Assembly (NCBI RefSeq): GCF_000698575.1
Contig: NZ_JFHD01000004.1
Span: 62,001 to 126,000, forward strand
Length of the DNA: 64,000 nucleotides
Source: Caballeronia zhejiangensis
Lineage (GTDB): Bacteria > Pseudomonadota > Gammaproteobacteria > Burkholderiales > Burkholderiaceae
Direction of reading: 5' to 3'
The translations under genes and the position numbers were made by a program. Positions 52,965-62,573 of this stretch are shown here, piece after piece (the stretch's first letter is position 1; each line of letters starts with the position of its first letter). Under the pieces are notes generated by a model. The model had not been told where the DNA came from. It did not search any database and worked only from the letters and a program-made list of their open reading frames with translations.

Positions 52965-53588
52965 ATGAGCCAACTCTTCGAATTTTCCGGCGACCGCGAA
53001 GCATCGAGCGCCGCCAAAGTGCGTGCGCTGGAAGCCTTGCTGATCGAAAAAGGCGTGATTGCCACCGACTCCGTCGATGTCGTGCTCAAGCACTTCGAGA
53101 CGATGGCCGGCCCGTTCAACGGCGCGAAGATCGTCGCGCGCGCATGGGTCGATCCGGACTACGCGAGACGTCTCGTCGAAGACACGCCGAAGGCGATCGC
53201 CGAACTCTCGCTTCCGCTCGGCATGGCGGGCGCGGAAGGCGAGCATATGGCGGCGGTCGCAAACGACGCGAACGTGCATAACCTCATCATCTGCACGCTG
53301 TGTTCGTGTTATCCGTGGCCGGTGCTCGGCCTGCCGCCGTATTGGTACAAGGACCCTGTATTTCGCGCGCGCGGCGTGCGCGAACCGCGCGCCGTCCTGC
53401 AGGAATTCGGCGTACAGGTGCCCGCCACGAAGGAGGTGAAGGTGTGGGACAGCAGCGCGCAGATTCGCTGGTTCGTGGTGCCCGAGCGCCCCGCGAACAC
53501 GGAGCATCTGAGTGAGGAAGAACTCGCCGCGCTCGTTACGCCCGAGTCGATGATGGGCGTCGCACTCGTCGAAGCGCCCGCAGCCTGA
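52965..53588 (+). CDS. nthA: nitrile hydratase alpha subunit, cobalt type
   Basis: 207-residue metal-binding subunit. The claw motif C110-T-L-C113-S-C115 is followed by YPWPVLGLPPYWYK. Thr after the first Cys is typical of cobalt enzymes; iron enzymes have Ser. C113 and C115-adjacent residues are normally oxidised to sulfinate/sulfenate. N-terminal AKVRALEALLIEKG is typical. The gene follows nthB at 32 bases and precedes the accessory gene at ten. Cobalt type is also supported by the cobalt transporter genes downstream. Confidence 0.95.
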   Translation: MSQLFEFSGDREASSAAKVRALEALLIEKGVIATDSVDVVLKHFETMAGPFNGAKIVARAWVDPDYARRLVEDTPKAIAELSLPLGMAGAEGEHMAAVANDANVHNLIICTLCSCYPWPVLGLPPYWYKDPVFRARGVREPRAVLQEFGVQVPATKEVKVWDSSAQIRWFVVPERPANTEHLSEEELAALVTPESMMGVALVEAPAA

Positions 53589-53598
53589 GGAGCGTGCC

Positions 53599-53934
53599 AT
53601 GTTCACGCGTTTCGAAGAATACGCTGCCGCGTCGATGCTCGGCGCACCAGATTCTCCGCCGCGTCTCGACGGCAAGCTGCTGTTCACCAATCGCTGGGAG
53701 CGCGATGTGTTCGGCCTCGCGCTCTCGCTATCGAAGGCGGGATGTTTCGAGTGGGAGGACTTTCGCCAGAGCCTGATCGCGTCCATCGCGAAGTGGGAAG
53801 CAATCGAATGCGCGAATCAGCCGCGCTGGGACTACTACGAGCGTTTTCTCGAAGCGCTGCTGAACGTGGTCGAGACGAGCGGCGTGCTGTCGCGCCGCGA
53901 GATCGAAGCGATCGCCGCGGCGCGCAGCCGTTAA
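53599..53934 (+). CDS. nitrile hydratase accessory protein (beta N-terminal-like)
   Basis: 111-residue protein resembling the N-terminal half of the beta subunit (FTNRWERDVFGLALSLSKAG, FEWEDFRQSLIASIAKWE, WDYYERFLEALLNVV). This is the NhlE/P14K-type self-subunit-swapping chaperone that loads cobalt into the alpha subunit. GGAGCG precedes ATG 53599, ten bases after nthA. It completes the beta-alpha-accessory set. Confidence 0.9.
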   Translation: MFTRFEEYAAASMLGAPDSPPRLDGKLLFTNRWERDVFGLALSLSKAGCFEWEDFRQSLIASIAKWEAIECANQPRWDYYERFLEALLNVVETSGVLSRREIEAIAAARSR

Positions 53935-53963
53935 CATTTTTCCGACTCTTTTGGAGGTACTTC

Positions 53964-54173
53964 ATGAATCAAGCTGTCCTGCATTCCACTGACACGTTCG
54001 AACCGATTCCACTGCGCGAACTGCTGCCGTGGACGATCTTCGGCGGATTGCTGATGCTGCTGGCGCTGTATTTCGTCGGCGCGGAGCAGGGTGCTACCGC
54101 GGTCTTTCAGGGCACCGCCATTCACGAGTTCGTGCATGACGGACGCCATCTGTTGGGCTTCCCCTGCCACTGA
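53964..54173 (+). CDS. cbtB: CbtB cobalt transporter subunit
   Basis: 69-residue protein with one membrane helix (LPWTIFGGLLMLLALYFVGA) followed by a His-containing tail (HEFVHDGRHLLGFPCH). The HExxHDGRH arrangement is the CbtB signature and should bind cobalt. GGAGG precedes ATG 53964. cbtA follows at 13 bases. CbtAB is a known predicted cobalt transporter, often cobalamin-controlled; here it lies beside a cobalt enzyme and no B12 riboswitch is apparent. Confidence 0.93.
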   Translation: MNQAVLHSTDTFEPIPLRELLPWTIFGGLLMLLALYFVGAEQGATAVFQGTAIHEFVHDGRHLLGFPCH

Positions 54174-54186
54174 CGAGGAGACGACG

Positions 54187-54972
54187 ATGGTCGGCAAACT
54201 GTTGATGCGCGGCATGCTCGCGGGCCTCATCGCGGGACTGCTGGCGTTCTGCTTCGCGCGGGTGGCGGGCGAGCCGCAAGTCGAACGCGCGATCGCTTTC
54301 GAGGCCCATGAAGCGCACGAGCACGCTCACGCCGGCGATGCGCCCGAGCCTGAAATCGTCAGTCGTGAAATGCAAGCGGGCGTGGGCTTGCTGACGGGGG
54401 TACTCGCGTACGGCGCTGCATTCGGTGGGCTCTTCGCGTTGTGCTTCGCCTATGCGTGGGGACGCGCGGGAAGCATGGGCGCGCGGCCGCTTGCAGCATG
54501 GCTTGCGCTCGCGGCTTTCGCCGCCCTGGTGGTGCTGCCGGCGCTGAAATATCCGGCGAATCCGCCTTCGGTGGGCGCGGCGGAAACCATCGGCGTGCGC
54601 ACCGCGCTTTATTTTTTATGCATGGGGATTTCCGTCGCCATTACACTGCTGTCGATAGCTTTGCGCCAAGCCCTGTCGCGCAAATGGGGCGATGCCAACG
54701 CGACGCTCGCCGGTCTGCTGGCTTTCGCGATCATGGCCGCCGCGATGCTCGCGCTGTTGCCGGCTATCGACGAAGTGCCCGCCGAGTTTCCCGCCACGTT
54801 GCTGTGGCAATTCCGGGTGGCGTCGATCGGCATGCAGGCGATCATCTGGACGGTCATCGGCGCTGCGTTCGGCGTGGCGGCGGAGCGCATGGCGTTGCCC
54901 GGCGCTGCGCGCGTGCATCGAGGCATGCCCATGAGCAAGTCTGTTCTCAGAGGATCCGGATATCCGCGATGA
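54187..54972 (+). CDS. cbtA: CbtA cobalt transporter subunit
   Basis: 261-residue membrane protein of the CbtA family with about six helices. After the first helix (GMLAGLIAGLLAFCFARVAG) comes a His-rich periplasmic-type loop, EAHEAHEHAHAGDAPEPE, likely to capture metal. LPALKYPANPPSVG is also conserved. The C-terminus overlaps the start of the regulator gene (ATGA). It follows cbtB at 13 bases and should supply cobalt for the nitrile hydratase, taking the place that NhlF has in Rhodococcus (inference). Confidence 0.92.
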   Translation: MVGKLLMRGMLAGLIAGLLAFCFARVAGEPQVERAIAFEAHEAHEHAHAGDAPEPEIVSREMQAGVGLLTGVLAYGAAFGGLFALCFAYAWGRAGSMGARPLAAWLALAAFAALVVLPALKYPANPPSVGAAETIGVRTALYFLCMGISVAITLLSIALRQALSRKWGDANATLAGLLAFAIMAAAMLALLPAIDEVPAEFPATLLWQFRVASIGMQAIIWTVIGAAFGVAAERMALPGAARVHRGMPMSKSVLRGSGYPR

Positions 54973-55961
54973 AACGCATCAAGGTCGGAATGCTCGTCTT
55001 TCCTGGATTTCAGCTGCTCGACATCGCCGGGCCGAAGGATGCGTTCGCCGAAGTCAAGGTGCTGAGTTCAGGCGAGTGCGAGTACGAGATGATGATGGTC
55101 GGCACGACGCGGGGCACGGTGCAATCGTCGAGCGGCCTGACTACCGTGCCGGATCGTACGATCTTCGATCCGTGCCCGGAGTTCGACACAATCATCGTGC
55201 CGGGCGGGCTCGGCATCTTCGACGCCTTCGACGATCCGGCGCTGAGCAACTGGCTGCGCGCGCAGCATCGGCAGTGCCGCCGCGTGTCCGCTATCTGCAA
55301 CGGGTTGTTCGCCCTCGGCTCGGCGGGGCTGCTCGACAACAAACTGGTGACGACTCACTGGATGGACGTGCCCCGGCTCGCCAGCACTTTTCCGAAGGCG
55401 CGCATCGAGCCGGATCATATCTTCGTTCGCGACGGCAGCATCTACACGACGGCCGGTGTCACGGCGGGCATCGACCTCTCGCTCGCGATGATCGAAGACG
55501 ACTTCGGCCGGCAAATGGCGCTCGATGTCGCCAAGTATCTGATCGTCTATCTGCGGCGCTCGGGCGGGCAGTCGCAGTTCAGCCCGCTGCTGGAAACGCA
55601 GGCTTCGCCGGGTTCGCAGACTATCGAAGTCCAGCAATTCATGCTGGATAACCTGCATGTGGATCATACGGTCGCGTCGCTCGCGGAACGCGTGCATATG
55701 AGCGCGCGCAATCTCTCGCGCATCTTCGCCAAGGATTGCGGCATCACGCCGATGACTTACCTCGCCAATGCGCGCATCGATGCCGCGCGGCGCTACCTGG
55801 AAGCCACGGACTTGCCGCTGAGAGTCATCGCACACCGATGCGGCTTCGAGGACACCGACAAATTCCGCCGCACCTTCCTGCGCCGTCTGCAGATCAGTCC
55901 GGTCGATTATCGCAACCGGTTCAGATCGATGAACAAGCAAGAGTCGCTCAGTGCGGTCTGA
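54969..55961 (+). CDS. GlxA-type regulator (DJ-1/PfpI plus AraC)
   Basis: 330-residue regulator. Residues about 5-175 are a DJ-1/PfpI glutamine-amidotransferase-like domain (VGMLVFPGFQLLDIAGPKDAF, VSAICNGLFALGSAGLL with the elbow Cys, VTTHWMD). Residues about 220-318 are the AraC helix-turn-helix (VASLAERVHMSARNLSRIF, RVIAHRCGFEDTDKFRRTF). Start overlaps the cbtA stop. As the last gene of the nitrile cluster it may sense a nitrile, amide or nitrogen signal and control the cluster. Confidence 0.9.
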   Translation: MKRIKVGMLVFPGFQLLDIAGPKDAFAEVKVLSSGECEYEMMMVGTTRGTVQSSSGLTTVPDRTIFDPCPEFDTIIVPGGLGIFDAFDDPALSNWLRAQHRQCRRVSAICNGLFALGSAGLLDNKLVTTHWMDVPRLASTFPKARIEPDHIFVRDGSIYTTAGVTAGIDLSLAMIEDDFGRQMALDVAKYLIVYLRRSGGQSQFSPLLETQASPGSQTIEVQQFMLDNLHVDHTVASLAERVHMSARNLSRIFAKDCGITPMTYLANARIDAARRYLEATDLPLRVIAHRCGFEDTDKFRRTFLRRLQISPVDYRNRFRSMNKQESLSAV

Positions 55962-56200
55962 AGAGACTCGCCACGCGGGGATGATGCGCTGAGCGTGACT
56001 TTTCCGGCACTAAACGCGTGCATGGCCATGCACTTCTTCGGGGCTAAAGCGGCGCACTAAGACTTTAATTAAAGGTTAATTTTGGCGAGCCGTAAGAGGC
56101 GTAATAGATAGGTGGGCGAACACGATCGCCGGCGGCCATTCGCTGCCCTGTGAGCGCCCGCCTGCATGACTCTTCTTGCACGTTTCCAAACGTCTCGCCC

Positions 56201-59200
56201 ATGAAACGGAATCCTTTCTTCAAGCTGCTCGCGCGTTTGCGCGTGGGGCACAAGTTGCTGCTCATCTACCTGCTCGATCTCAGCGCGGTGATCTACATCA
56301 GCGGGATTCTGATTCACGAAAAGTATCTGGCGATCGATTTTTCGAACAAGGAGATTGTCGGCAACGCGTATGTTCACGAGGTCGAACATGGCATCACGTC
56401 CATCGCGATGGCGGGCGCGGGCAAACCGCCGACGGCGGCGCAGCTCGATGCCGAGATCGACAGGCTCGTTCGTGCCGAGCAGCAATACGGCGCGCAAATG
56501 GGAAGCGCGGAGCCGAGCAACGCGCTGCGGACCGCTCTGCAGACGATGGCGCACGAACGCGAGGTCGGGATCGCGTCGACGGACCAGGCGCTGACCGCCT
56601 CCCGCGATCTGATAACGCGCATCGGTAATCAGTCGAACCTGATTCTCGACCCGGATCTCGACAGCTACTACGCGATGTCGCTCTCGATCTTGCGCTATCC
56701 CGCGCTGCTGACCGCGGTGAACAGCATCGGGCGCCATCTGCACGACGGCGCTCACGCGCGCTCGCGAGAGGAAGTGCGTTCGCGCTATCTGGTCCTCGAA
56801 GGGCAACTCGACGGGGTCATGCAAGGTTTGCGGTCGGACTACGCCGAGGCGGGGGCGGCCAATCGTCAATTCGAGCGCACACTCAGCCCGTCGTTTGATC
56901 GAATGCGCATTGCCGTCGAGGCATTCAGGCATGCGGCGCGCGTGGTGGTGGACGACAACGTGGCGCCGGATGCAGCTGTGCTGATGATCGTCGACAGCGC
57001 GCAGCAAGCGCTCGTTCAAAGCGTAGACGGCCTCTGGCGCGATACCGGCGAGCAGCTAGACGGCCTGCTGCATGCACGCGTGCAAGCCCTGTTTTCGCGC
57101 ATGTGGCTGCATTTGGGCACGGCGCTTTTCCTGCTCTGCGCCATCCTGACACTGGTTTATTGCGTCGCGCAGCAGATTTCGTCGCCGCTACGCAAACTCG
57201 CGCGCGTGATGGATGTGGTGCGCCGCACCGGCGATCACACGAAGCGCGCCGACTGGGACAGTCAGGACGAGATCGGCCAACTCGTGCGCGGCTTCAACGA
57301 AATGCTTGCGCAACTGGATCGCGAACGCGTCGTGCAGAAGGAATTGGCGGCGACCGCCCGCGCGTCGGCCGCGCAATCAGCGCTCGTGGAAGCCACGCCC
57401 GTGCCGATGGTCGTCACCGCCATTCCCGGCCACGAGGTATTGCACGCCAATGCGCCTGGACTCTTCTGGCTCAATGGGAGCAGCACCGACCCGTGGGCTC
57501 AGGGTCTCGACTCCGCGACCCGCGCGCGCTTCTTTCAGCAACTTTCCGACCGCGAAGCCATCGACGAATTCGAAGTTCACTGGAAAGCGACCTCGCAGCC
57601 GAGCTGGGCGATGCTGTCGGCGCGCCGTCTCGACTTCCAGGGACGCGACGCCATTCTCACCGCCTTCACGCCGATCAATCAGATCAAGCTCATGGAGCAG
57701 CGGCTGGAACTGTGGGGCAAGGTGTTCGAGGCATCGTCCGAGGCGATCGTCATCCTGAACGCCGAGGCGCGTCTGCTCACTGCGAATCCTTCGTTCTTTC
57801 GCGCAACCGGTTATCGGATGGACGACGTGGCGGGCAAGCCGCCGGCCTTCATCGACACGCAGGCGCAGGAAGACGAAAACGGTCCGCTGGGTAACCTCTT
57901 GCAACGCGTCGGGCGCAGCAGCACCTGGCACGGCGAAGCGCAAATAAGCCGCCGCGAGGGCGGTGATTATCCGGCGTGGCTCATGATCAGCGCGGTACAC
58001 GACAAGCGCGGCACCGTATCGCATTACATCTGCACGCTGATCGACATCACGGACCGCAAGAAGAGCGAAGCGCGCATTCAGTTTCTCGCGCAGCATGACG
58101 TGCTCACCGAACTGCCCAACCGTGCACTCTTTGCCGCGAAGCTCGGCGTTGCCATCGCAGCAGCGCAGCGAACGCGGCAGCGCGTCGCGGTGCTGTTCAT
58201 CGATCTGGACCGCTTCAAGAACATCAACGATTCGCTCGGACATCACATCGGTGATGGCCTGTTGCGGTCCGTGTCGCGACGCCTGCTCAATGCGGTCGGC
58301 ACCCACGACACCGTGAGCCGCCTGGGCGGAGACGAGTTCACGGTGCTGCTCAACGGAGTCGGTCACGCGAGCGAAGTGGCGCGCAGCATCGAACAGCGGC
58401 TGCTCCCGCTGCTTCGCGAAGCGCATGAAGTGAGCGGGCTGACACTGCAGGTTGCGAGCAGCATCGGCGTCGCACTATACCCGGATGATGGCGAAGACAT
58501 CGATACGTTGATGCAGAACGCCGACGCCGCGATGTATCAGGCCAAGTCTGCCGGACGAAATCAGGTCAAGTTTTTCTCGGCCGACATGGCCGAACAGGCG
58601 AGGCATCGGCTCACGCTGGAAACGTGTTTGCGCACGGCTATCGAGTTCGGCGAGTTGCGGCTCGAGTGGCAGCCGTGCCTCGAAGCGCGGTCCGGTGCGC
58701 TCGCGAGCGTCGAAGGACTGCTGCGCTGGAAGAGCGCGGTACTGGGTGAAATCGGTCCGGCTGTGTTTATCCCGGTGGCGGAGGACACGCGCCTCATCGT
58801 TTCCATTGGCGCGTGGGTGATCGAGGAAGCGTGCCGGCAGCTTGCCGCCTGGCGCGACGAAGAGGGCCTCGAAATACGCGCGTCCGTCAACATTTCGGCG
58901 CTCCAGCTACGCGAGCCGGAGCTCGTTGCGGCGCTTGGCACGAGTCTGCTCGCGCATGGCGTGCCGCCGCATTGCCTGGAACTCGAAATCACCGAGACGG
59001 TTCTCATGGATGGCGCCGAACACTACGCGCAAGCCATTCACGCCATTCGCGGGCTTGGCGTCAAGCTCTCGCTCGACGACTTCGGCACCGGCTACTCGAG
59101 TCTCAGCTATCTGAACCGGTTTCCGCTCGACCGTCTGAAGATCGACCGCGCGTTCGTGCGAGACATGCTCGACGCATCTGCCGATCTTGCCATCGTCAAG

Positions 59201-59401
59201 GCGATCGTCGATCTCGGGCATGAGCTTGGTTTGCGCGTGGTGGCCGAAGGGGTGGAAACCGGCCATCAAGCGCAAGTGTTGCGCAAGATCGGCTGCGATG
59301 AGTTGCAAGGTTTCCTGTTCGCACCGGCGATCCCAGCCGAGGAATTGGTGCTGTGGAACAGGGCGCGGCAGGACGAGGCGCTCGATGCTTCGCCGGCTTG
59401 A
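56201..59401 (+). CDS. membrane GGDEF-EAL protein with PAS domains
   Basis: 1066-residue c-di-GMP protein. Membrane helices at about 20-40 and 305-325 flank a periplasmic sensor of about 260 residues. HAMP domain follows (about 325-375; ISSPLRKLARVMDVVRRTGDH). Two PAS regions (about 395-505 and 510-640) precede GGDEF (about 650-805; HDVLTELPNRALF, LGGDEF) and EAL (about 815-1060). The EAL motif reads EGLLRW, and the other catalytic elements (ITETVLMD, LDDFGTGYSSLSYL, AEGVET) are intact, so both synthesis and breakdown are possible. ATG 56201 was chosen; GTG 56150 is an alternative. Confidence 0.9.
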   Translation: MKRNPFFKLLARLRVGHKLLLIYLLDLSAVIYISGILIHEKYLAIDFSNKEIVGNAYVHEVEHGITSIAMAGAGKPPTAAQLDAEIDRLVRAEQQYGAQMGSAEPSNALRTALQTMAHEREVGIASTDQALTASRDLITRIGNQSNLILDPDLDSYYAMSLSILRYPALLTAVNSIGRHLHDGAHARSREEVRSRYLVLEGQLDGVMQGLRSDYAEAGAANRQFERTLSPSFDRMRIAVEAFRHAARVVVDDNVAPDAAVLMIVDSAQQALVQSVDGLWRDTGEQLDGLLHARVQALFSRMWLHLGTALFLLCAILTLVYCVAQQISSPLRKLARVMDVVRRTGDHTKRADWDSQDEIGQLVRGFNEMLAQLDRERVVQKELAATARASAAQSALVEATPVPMVVTAIPGHEVLHANAPGLFWLNGSSTDPWAQGLDSATRARFFQQLSDREAIDEFEVHWKATSQPSWAMLSARRLDFQGRDAILTAFTPINQIKLMEQRLELWGKVFEASSEAIVILNAEARLLTANPSFFRATGYRMDDVAGKPPAFIDTQAQEDENGPLGNLLQRVGRSSTWHGEAQISRREGGDYPAWLMISAVHDKRGTVSHYICTLIDITDRKKSEARIQFLAQHDVLTELPNRALFAAKLGVAIAAAQRTRQRVAVLFIDLDRFKNINDSLGHHIGDGLLRSVSRRLLNAVGTHDTVSRLGGDEFTVLLNGVGHASEVARSIEQRLLPLLREAHEVSGLTLQVASSIGVALYPDDGEDIDTLMQNADAAMYQAKSAGRNQVKFFSADMAEQARHRLTLETCLRTAIEFGELRLEWQPCLEARSGALASVEGLLRWKSAVLGEIGPAVFIPVAEDTRLIVSIGAWVIEEACRQLAAWRDEEGLEIRASVNISALQLREPELVAALGTSLLAHGVPPHCLELEITETVLMDGAEHYAQAIHAIRGLGVKLSLDDFGTGYSSLSYLNRFPLDRLKIDRAFVRDMLDASADLAIVKAIVDLGHELGLRVVAEGVETGHQAQVLRKIGCDELQGFLFAPAIPAEELVLWNRARQDEALDASPA

Positions 59402-59513
59402 GGCGAAGCATCGAGGCCGGCGCCCGTGCAGCCGTCGAACTCTGCTGGAATGACGAGCGGGATTGAGCAAACGGCCGAATTTGGCCGATCCCGCTCGAGA
59501 CAGCGCGCCCCCT

Positions 59514-60215
59514 TTACTTGCCTAATTTCTCAGCCTCGCTCGGCTCCTCTCTGGGGTTGTAGCGCGGCGTGGGCTGTGGCAGCAGAAAGAAGGCGATGGA
59601 CAGCAGTGCAATGGCCACGCCGATGCGGCACGCCGCGATCGCGACGGGAACTGCAGCGATCTGAACCAGCGTCGCAGCGCCGTAGCGGCGCGTCATCTGC
59701 TGGAGGAAATCCGGCGCGAGCCGTTCGTCCATCAGCCGGCGGCCTGGCATTGCATAGAACCACTTCGCCATCCAGGTGCAGGCGGTCAGGGCAAGACCGG
59801 CAACGAGGGTTACTGATGCGACGGGCTCGAAGCCCGTGCCCAGGTGAAAGCACCACACGCGGATCGGATAAGGAATGACGACGATCGCCAGCAGGAACAG
59901 GAGGTTGATTACGCCGAACCAGTGATCGCTCTTTGCATAAATGCGACCCGAATAATGGTGTTGCAGCCAGTAGGCTCCGATCACGACATAGCAGAGAACG
60001 AGCGCGAGATATTCGCGCCACTGCTCCGCCATGGCGCTTGCCAGGTCGCTATAGTCATGCGTGCCCTCGGGGGATCCGGGAACCTTGATCTCGACGATCA
60101 GCAGGGTCAGCGCGATCGCGAACACCGCGTCGCTGAATCCCTCGAAGCGGTCGAGTCCGCGCTCGGCACCATGCGTTTCCGTGTCGGCAGATTTACGCCT
60201 GTTACGTAGCATCAT
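59514..60215 (-). CDS. TMEM175-type (DUF1211) potassium channel
   Basis: 233-residue membrane protein with about six helices. The signature RFEGFSDAVFAIALTLLIVEI at about 23-43 has the RxxxFSD motif of the bacterial TMEM175 family, which form tetrameric K+ leak channels. Other helices include ALVLCYVVIGAYWLQHHY and GVINLLFLLAIVVIPYPI. ATG 60215 with ACTCAG upstream gives a short basic N-terminus. It stands alone between the GGDEF-EAL gene and the chemoreceptor. Confidence 0.88.
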   Translation of the reverse strand: MMLRNRRKSADTETHGAERGLDRFEGFSDAVFAIALTLLIVEIKVPGSPEGTHDYSDLASAMAEQWREYLALVLCYVVIGAYWLQHHYSGRIYAKSDHWFGVINLLFLLAIVVIPYPIRVWCFHLGTGFEPVASVTLVAGLALTACTWMAKWFYAMPGRRLMDERLAPDFLQQMTRRYGAATLVQIAAVPVAIAACRIGVAIALLSIAFFLLPQPTPRYNPREEPSEAEKLGK

Positions 60216-60692
60216 CTGAGTCCTTTCGCGCTCGGCAAGATCAGAGTCACCGGCCGAAAAACGGCAACGCTTTTCCTTTGCGTGCCGCCTTCATTGGCAG
60301 CCGACGAAGCACGGCCCGGACGACTCGCGCGTTCGCAAGGCTGACTGACCGAGCGCCGAACCCGTCTGACGCGGCCCCGCTACGACGGCGTCGCGGCGGA
60401 AAGACTCGAAGCATTCGGTGTGCCGCCCACGCGTTCGCAAGCGGGGGTTGGGCATCACGATACCGGCCGACCAGACGTAGCTTTGCTTGAAAGGGGTCAA
60501 GTCGACCTTTGAACACGTCCGACGGGGGAACGCTCGGGTACCGCGGCAGCGTGTCCGCAGCGCGTCCCGCGGTCGGCCAGACGAAAACCGGATGTCCGCC
60601 GCGATCCTCGACTCAAGTGCTTGCGGTTAGTGCCGTTAGCAGGGAGGACGCCGCGAATTGCCGCGACCACAACCATGCACACGGAATCTGCA
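60216..60692. other. intergenic region before the chemoreceptor gene
   Basis: 477 bases without a gene I can support. An 11-base direct repeat GCGTTCGCAAG occurs at 60329-60339 and 60431-60441. A short minus-strand stretch around 60420-60495 reads like a degenerate protein fragment but has no proper continuation. The right end probably holds the chemoreceptor promoter. Confidence 0.4.
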
Positions 60693-62384
60693 ATGAAAGT
60701 TTCTACTCGGCTGACACTGTTAGCCGTCACAGCGCTTATCGCTTTGCTCGCAGTCGGAGGATACAGCGTCTATAGCGAGCGACGCGCAATGCTCGATGCG
60801 AAACAGGCGGAGATAGTCAACCTGTTGAAAATGGCCGAGCACCTCGCTGAGTATTATCACAATCAGGAAGTTGCCGGTGCGATGACTACGGAGCAAGCGC
60901 AGTCCGCAACGAAGACCGCTTTGAACAGGATGAATCATTCCGATCAGAGTTACTTCTGGGCCCGCCTCCCGGATGGGACCTCGCTCGTTCATCGCAAACA
61001 GGAGAACATCGGCAAAATCCTGCTGGGCAAGGCGCCGGACGGACGGCCAGACACAGAGTTCTATCGCGAGATGCTCGCCAAGGAGCACATCCCCGTGGTG
61101 ATGGTGGTCACCGCCCACCCATCGACCGGCGTCATGACAGGCAAGATGAACGGCATTGTCGAGTTCAAGCCTTGGGGCTGGTGGATCGGCACCGGATTCT
61201 TCACCGACGATATCAGCGCCACCATCCTGCATACGACGCTTCAGACTGCCGGCTTGATAGGCGTAGCGCTCTTGGTCATTGCTGCGTTGGCGTGGAAAAT
61301 CATACGCAGCGTCACCGGAGCCCTCGGCGGAGAACCGGAGTTTGCCGCGCGCGTTGTTCGGGAGATTGCAGGCGGCGACCTCGGTTCGCCAACGCCCTTG
61401 AAGGACGGTGATGACCGCAGCCTTCTCGCGGCAGTCGAAAGCATGCGCCGTGGTCTGCAAGACATGGTTATCACGATCCGCACAAGTTCGGAATCCGTAT
61501 CATTTGGCGCTGTTGAGATTGCGGCTGGCAATACCGACCTCTCGAGTCGCACAGAGCAGCAAGCGGCATCGCTGCAAGAAACCGCCGCGAGCATGGAGGA
61601 ACTGACGGCGACGGTTAAGCAAAACTCGGAGAACGCCCAGCAAGCGAGCGGACTGGCGGACAATGCGAATGCGGTCGCCAACGAAGGAAGCGCCATCATC
61701 GGTCAGGTGATTCAGACGATGGATGGCATCGAGCAGAGCTCCGAAAAGATCGCCGAAATCATCGGGATTATCGAAGGCATCGCATTCCAGACCAACATCC
61801 TAGCGCTCAACGCTGCAGTCGAAGCAGCACGCGCCGGCGAGCAGGGCCGCGGCTTTGCCGTCGTTGCGAGCGAAGTGCGCAACCTTGCGCAGCGGTCATC
61901 GACGGCCGCCAGGGAGATCAAGGATCTCATCGAAACGTCAGGCGGAAGAGTCCAAGAAGGGACCGTACTCGTCGCACAGGCAGGCGAGACGATGAAGCGT
62001 GTGGGCACGGCGATCCAGCGAGTCACCGACATCATGGGCGAGATCGCCTCCGCATCCAACGAGCAAAGCCGTGGCATCGAGCAAGTGAATCAAGCTATCT
62101 CGCAGATGGACGAGGTGACGCAGCAGAACGCCGCGCTCGTTGAAGAGGCAGCGGCCGCGGCAGGTTCGATGGAGGATCAGGCGAAGCAACTGACCGCCGC
62201 CGTAGGCGTGTTTCGCACCGGTCAGACGCTCGCCGTCAAGCCAATCAGTCATCGCGCTCCTCAGACGCCGCGATCCGCACTCGCCGAAAAAAGCGGGACG
62301 ACGCCGCGCGTGCCGAAGCCTTCGAGCGGGCAGAAGCCGGTTGCAGTCGCGGCGGCGGCTGACGGCGACTGGTCGACGTTCTGA
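60693..62384 (+). CDS. methyl-accepting chemotaxis protein with single Cache domain
   Basis: 563-residue chemoreceptor. Membrane helix at about 8-28, periplasmic single-Cache domain (about 35-185; [29 protein letters not shown]), second helix at about 188-210, HAMP (about 212-265) and signalling hairpin with tip [31 protein letters not shown]. The last residues, DWSTF, fit the xWxxF pentapeptide that tethers CheR/CheB. Start ATG 60693 was preferred over ATG 60675. A CheY-like gene follows at 190 bases. Confidence 0.93.
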   Translation: MKVSTRLTLLAVTALIALLAVGGYSVYSERRAMLDAKQAEIVNLLKMAEHLAEYYHNQEVAGAMTTEQAQSATKTALNRMNHSDQSYFWARLPDGTSLVHRKQENIGKILLGKAPDGRPDTEFYREMLAKEHIPVVMVVTAHPSTGVMTGKMNGIVEFKPWGWWIGTGFFTDDISATILHTTLQTAGLIGVALLVIAALAWKIIRSVTGALGGEPEFAARVVREIAGGDLGSPTPLKDGDDRSLLAAVESMRRGLQDMVITIRTSSESVSFGAVEIAAGNTDLSSRTEQQAASLQETAASMEELTATVKQNSENAQQASGLADNANAVANEGSAIIGQVIQTMDGIEQSSEKIAEIIGIIEGIAFQTNILALNAAVEAARAGEQGRGFAVVASEVRNLAQRSSTAAREIKDLIETSGGRVQEGTVLVAQAGETMKRVGTAIQRVTDIMGEIASASNEQSRGIEQVNQAISQMDEVTQQNAALVEEAAAAAGSMEDQAKQLTAAVGVFRTGQTLAVKPISHRAPQTPRSALAEKSGTTPRVPKPSSGQKPVAVAAAADGDWSTF

Positions 62385-62573
62385 GCGTGGCGGGCGGCCG
62401 ATGCCTTGGCCTGAGTCGGCGGCGAAGGCTTGCGTCGAATTCGACGCGTAGTCTCGATCGGACGTCCTTGGGCTCGCTCAACACCGTCGTCTCGAAAGGC
62501 GGCCGTTGTAGTGAATCAATAGTGCGAAGCATCTTGCAGGGGCGATAGCCAATACTTGCGAGCGCTTCTTTGA

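Noticed and set aside
60420-60500. Fragment of a protein gene on the minus strand (reading LTPFKQSYVWSAGIV)
   Set aside because: The peptide looks protein-like, but the flanking codons lose coding character and there is no proper stop or start; it could be a remnant, but is too short to support.
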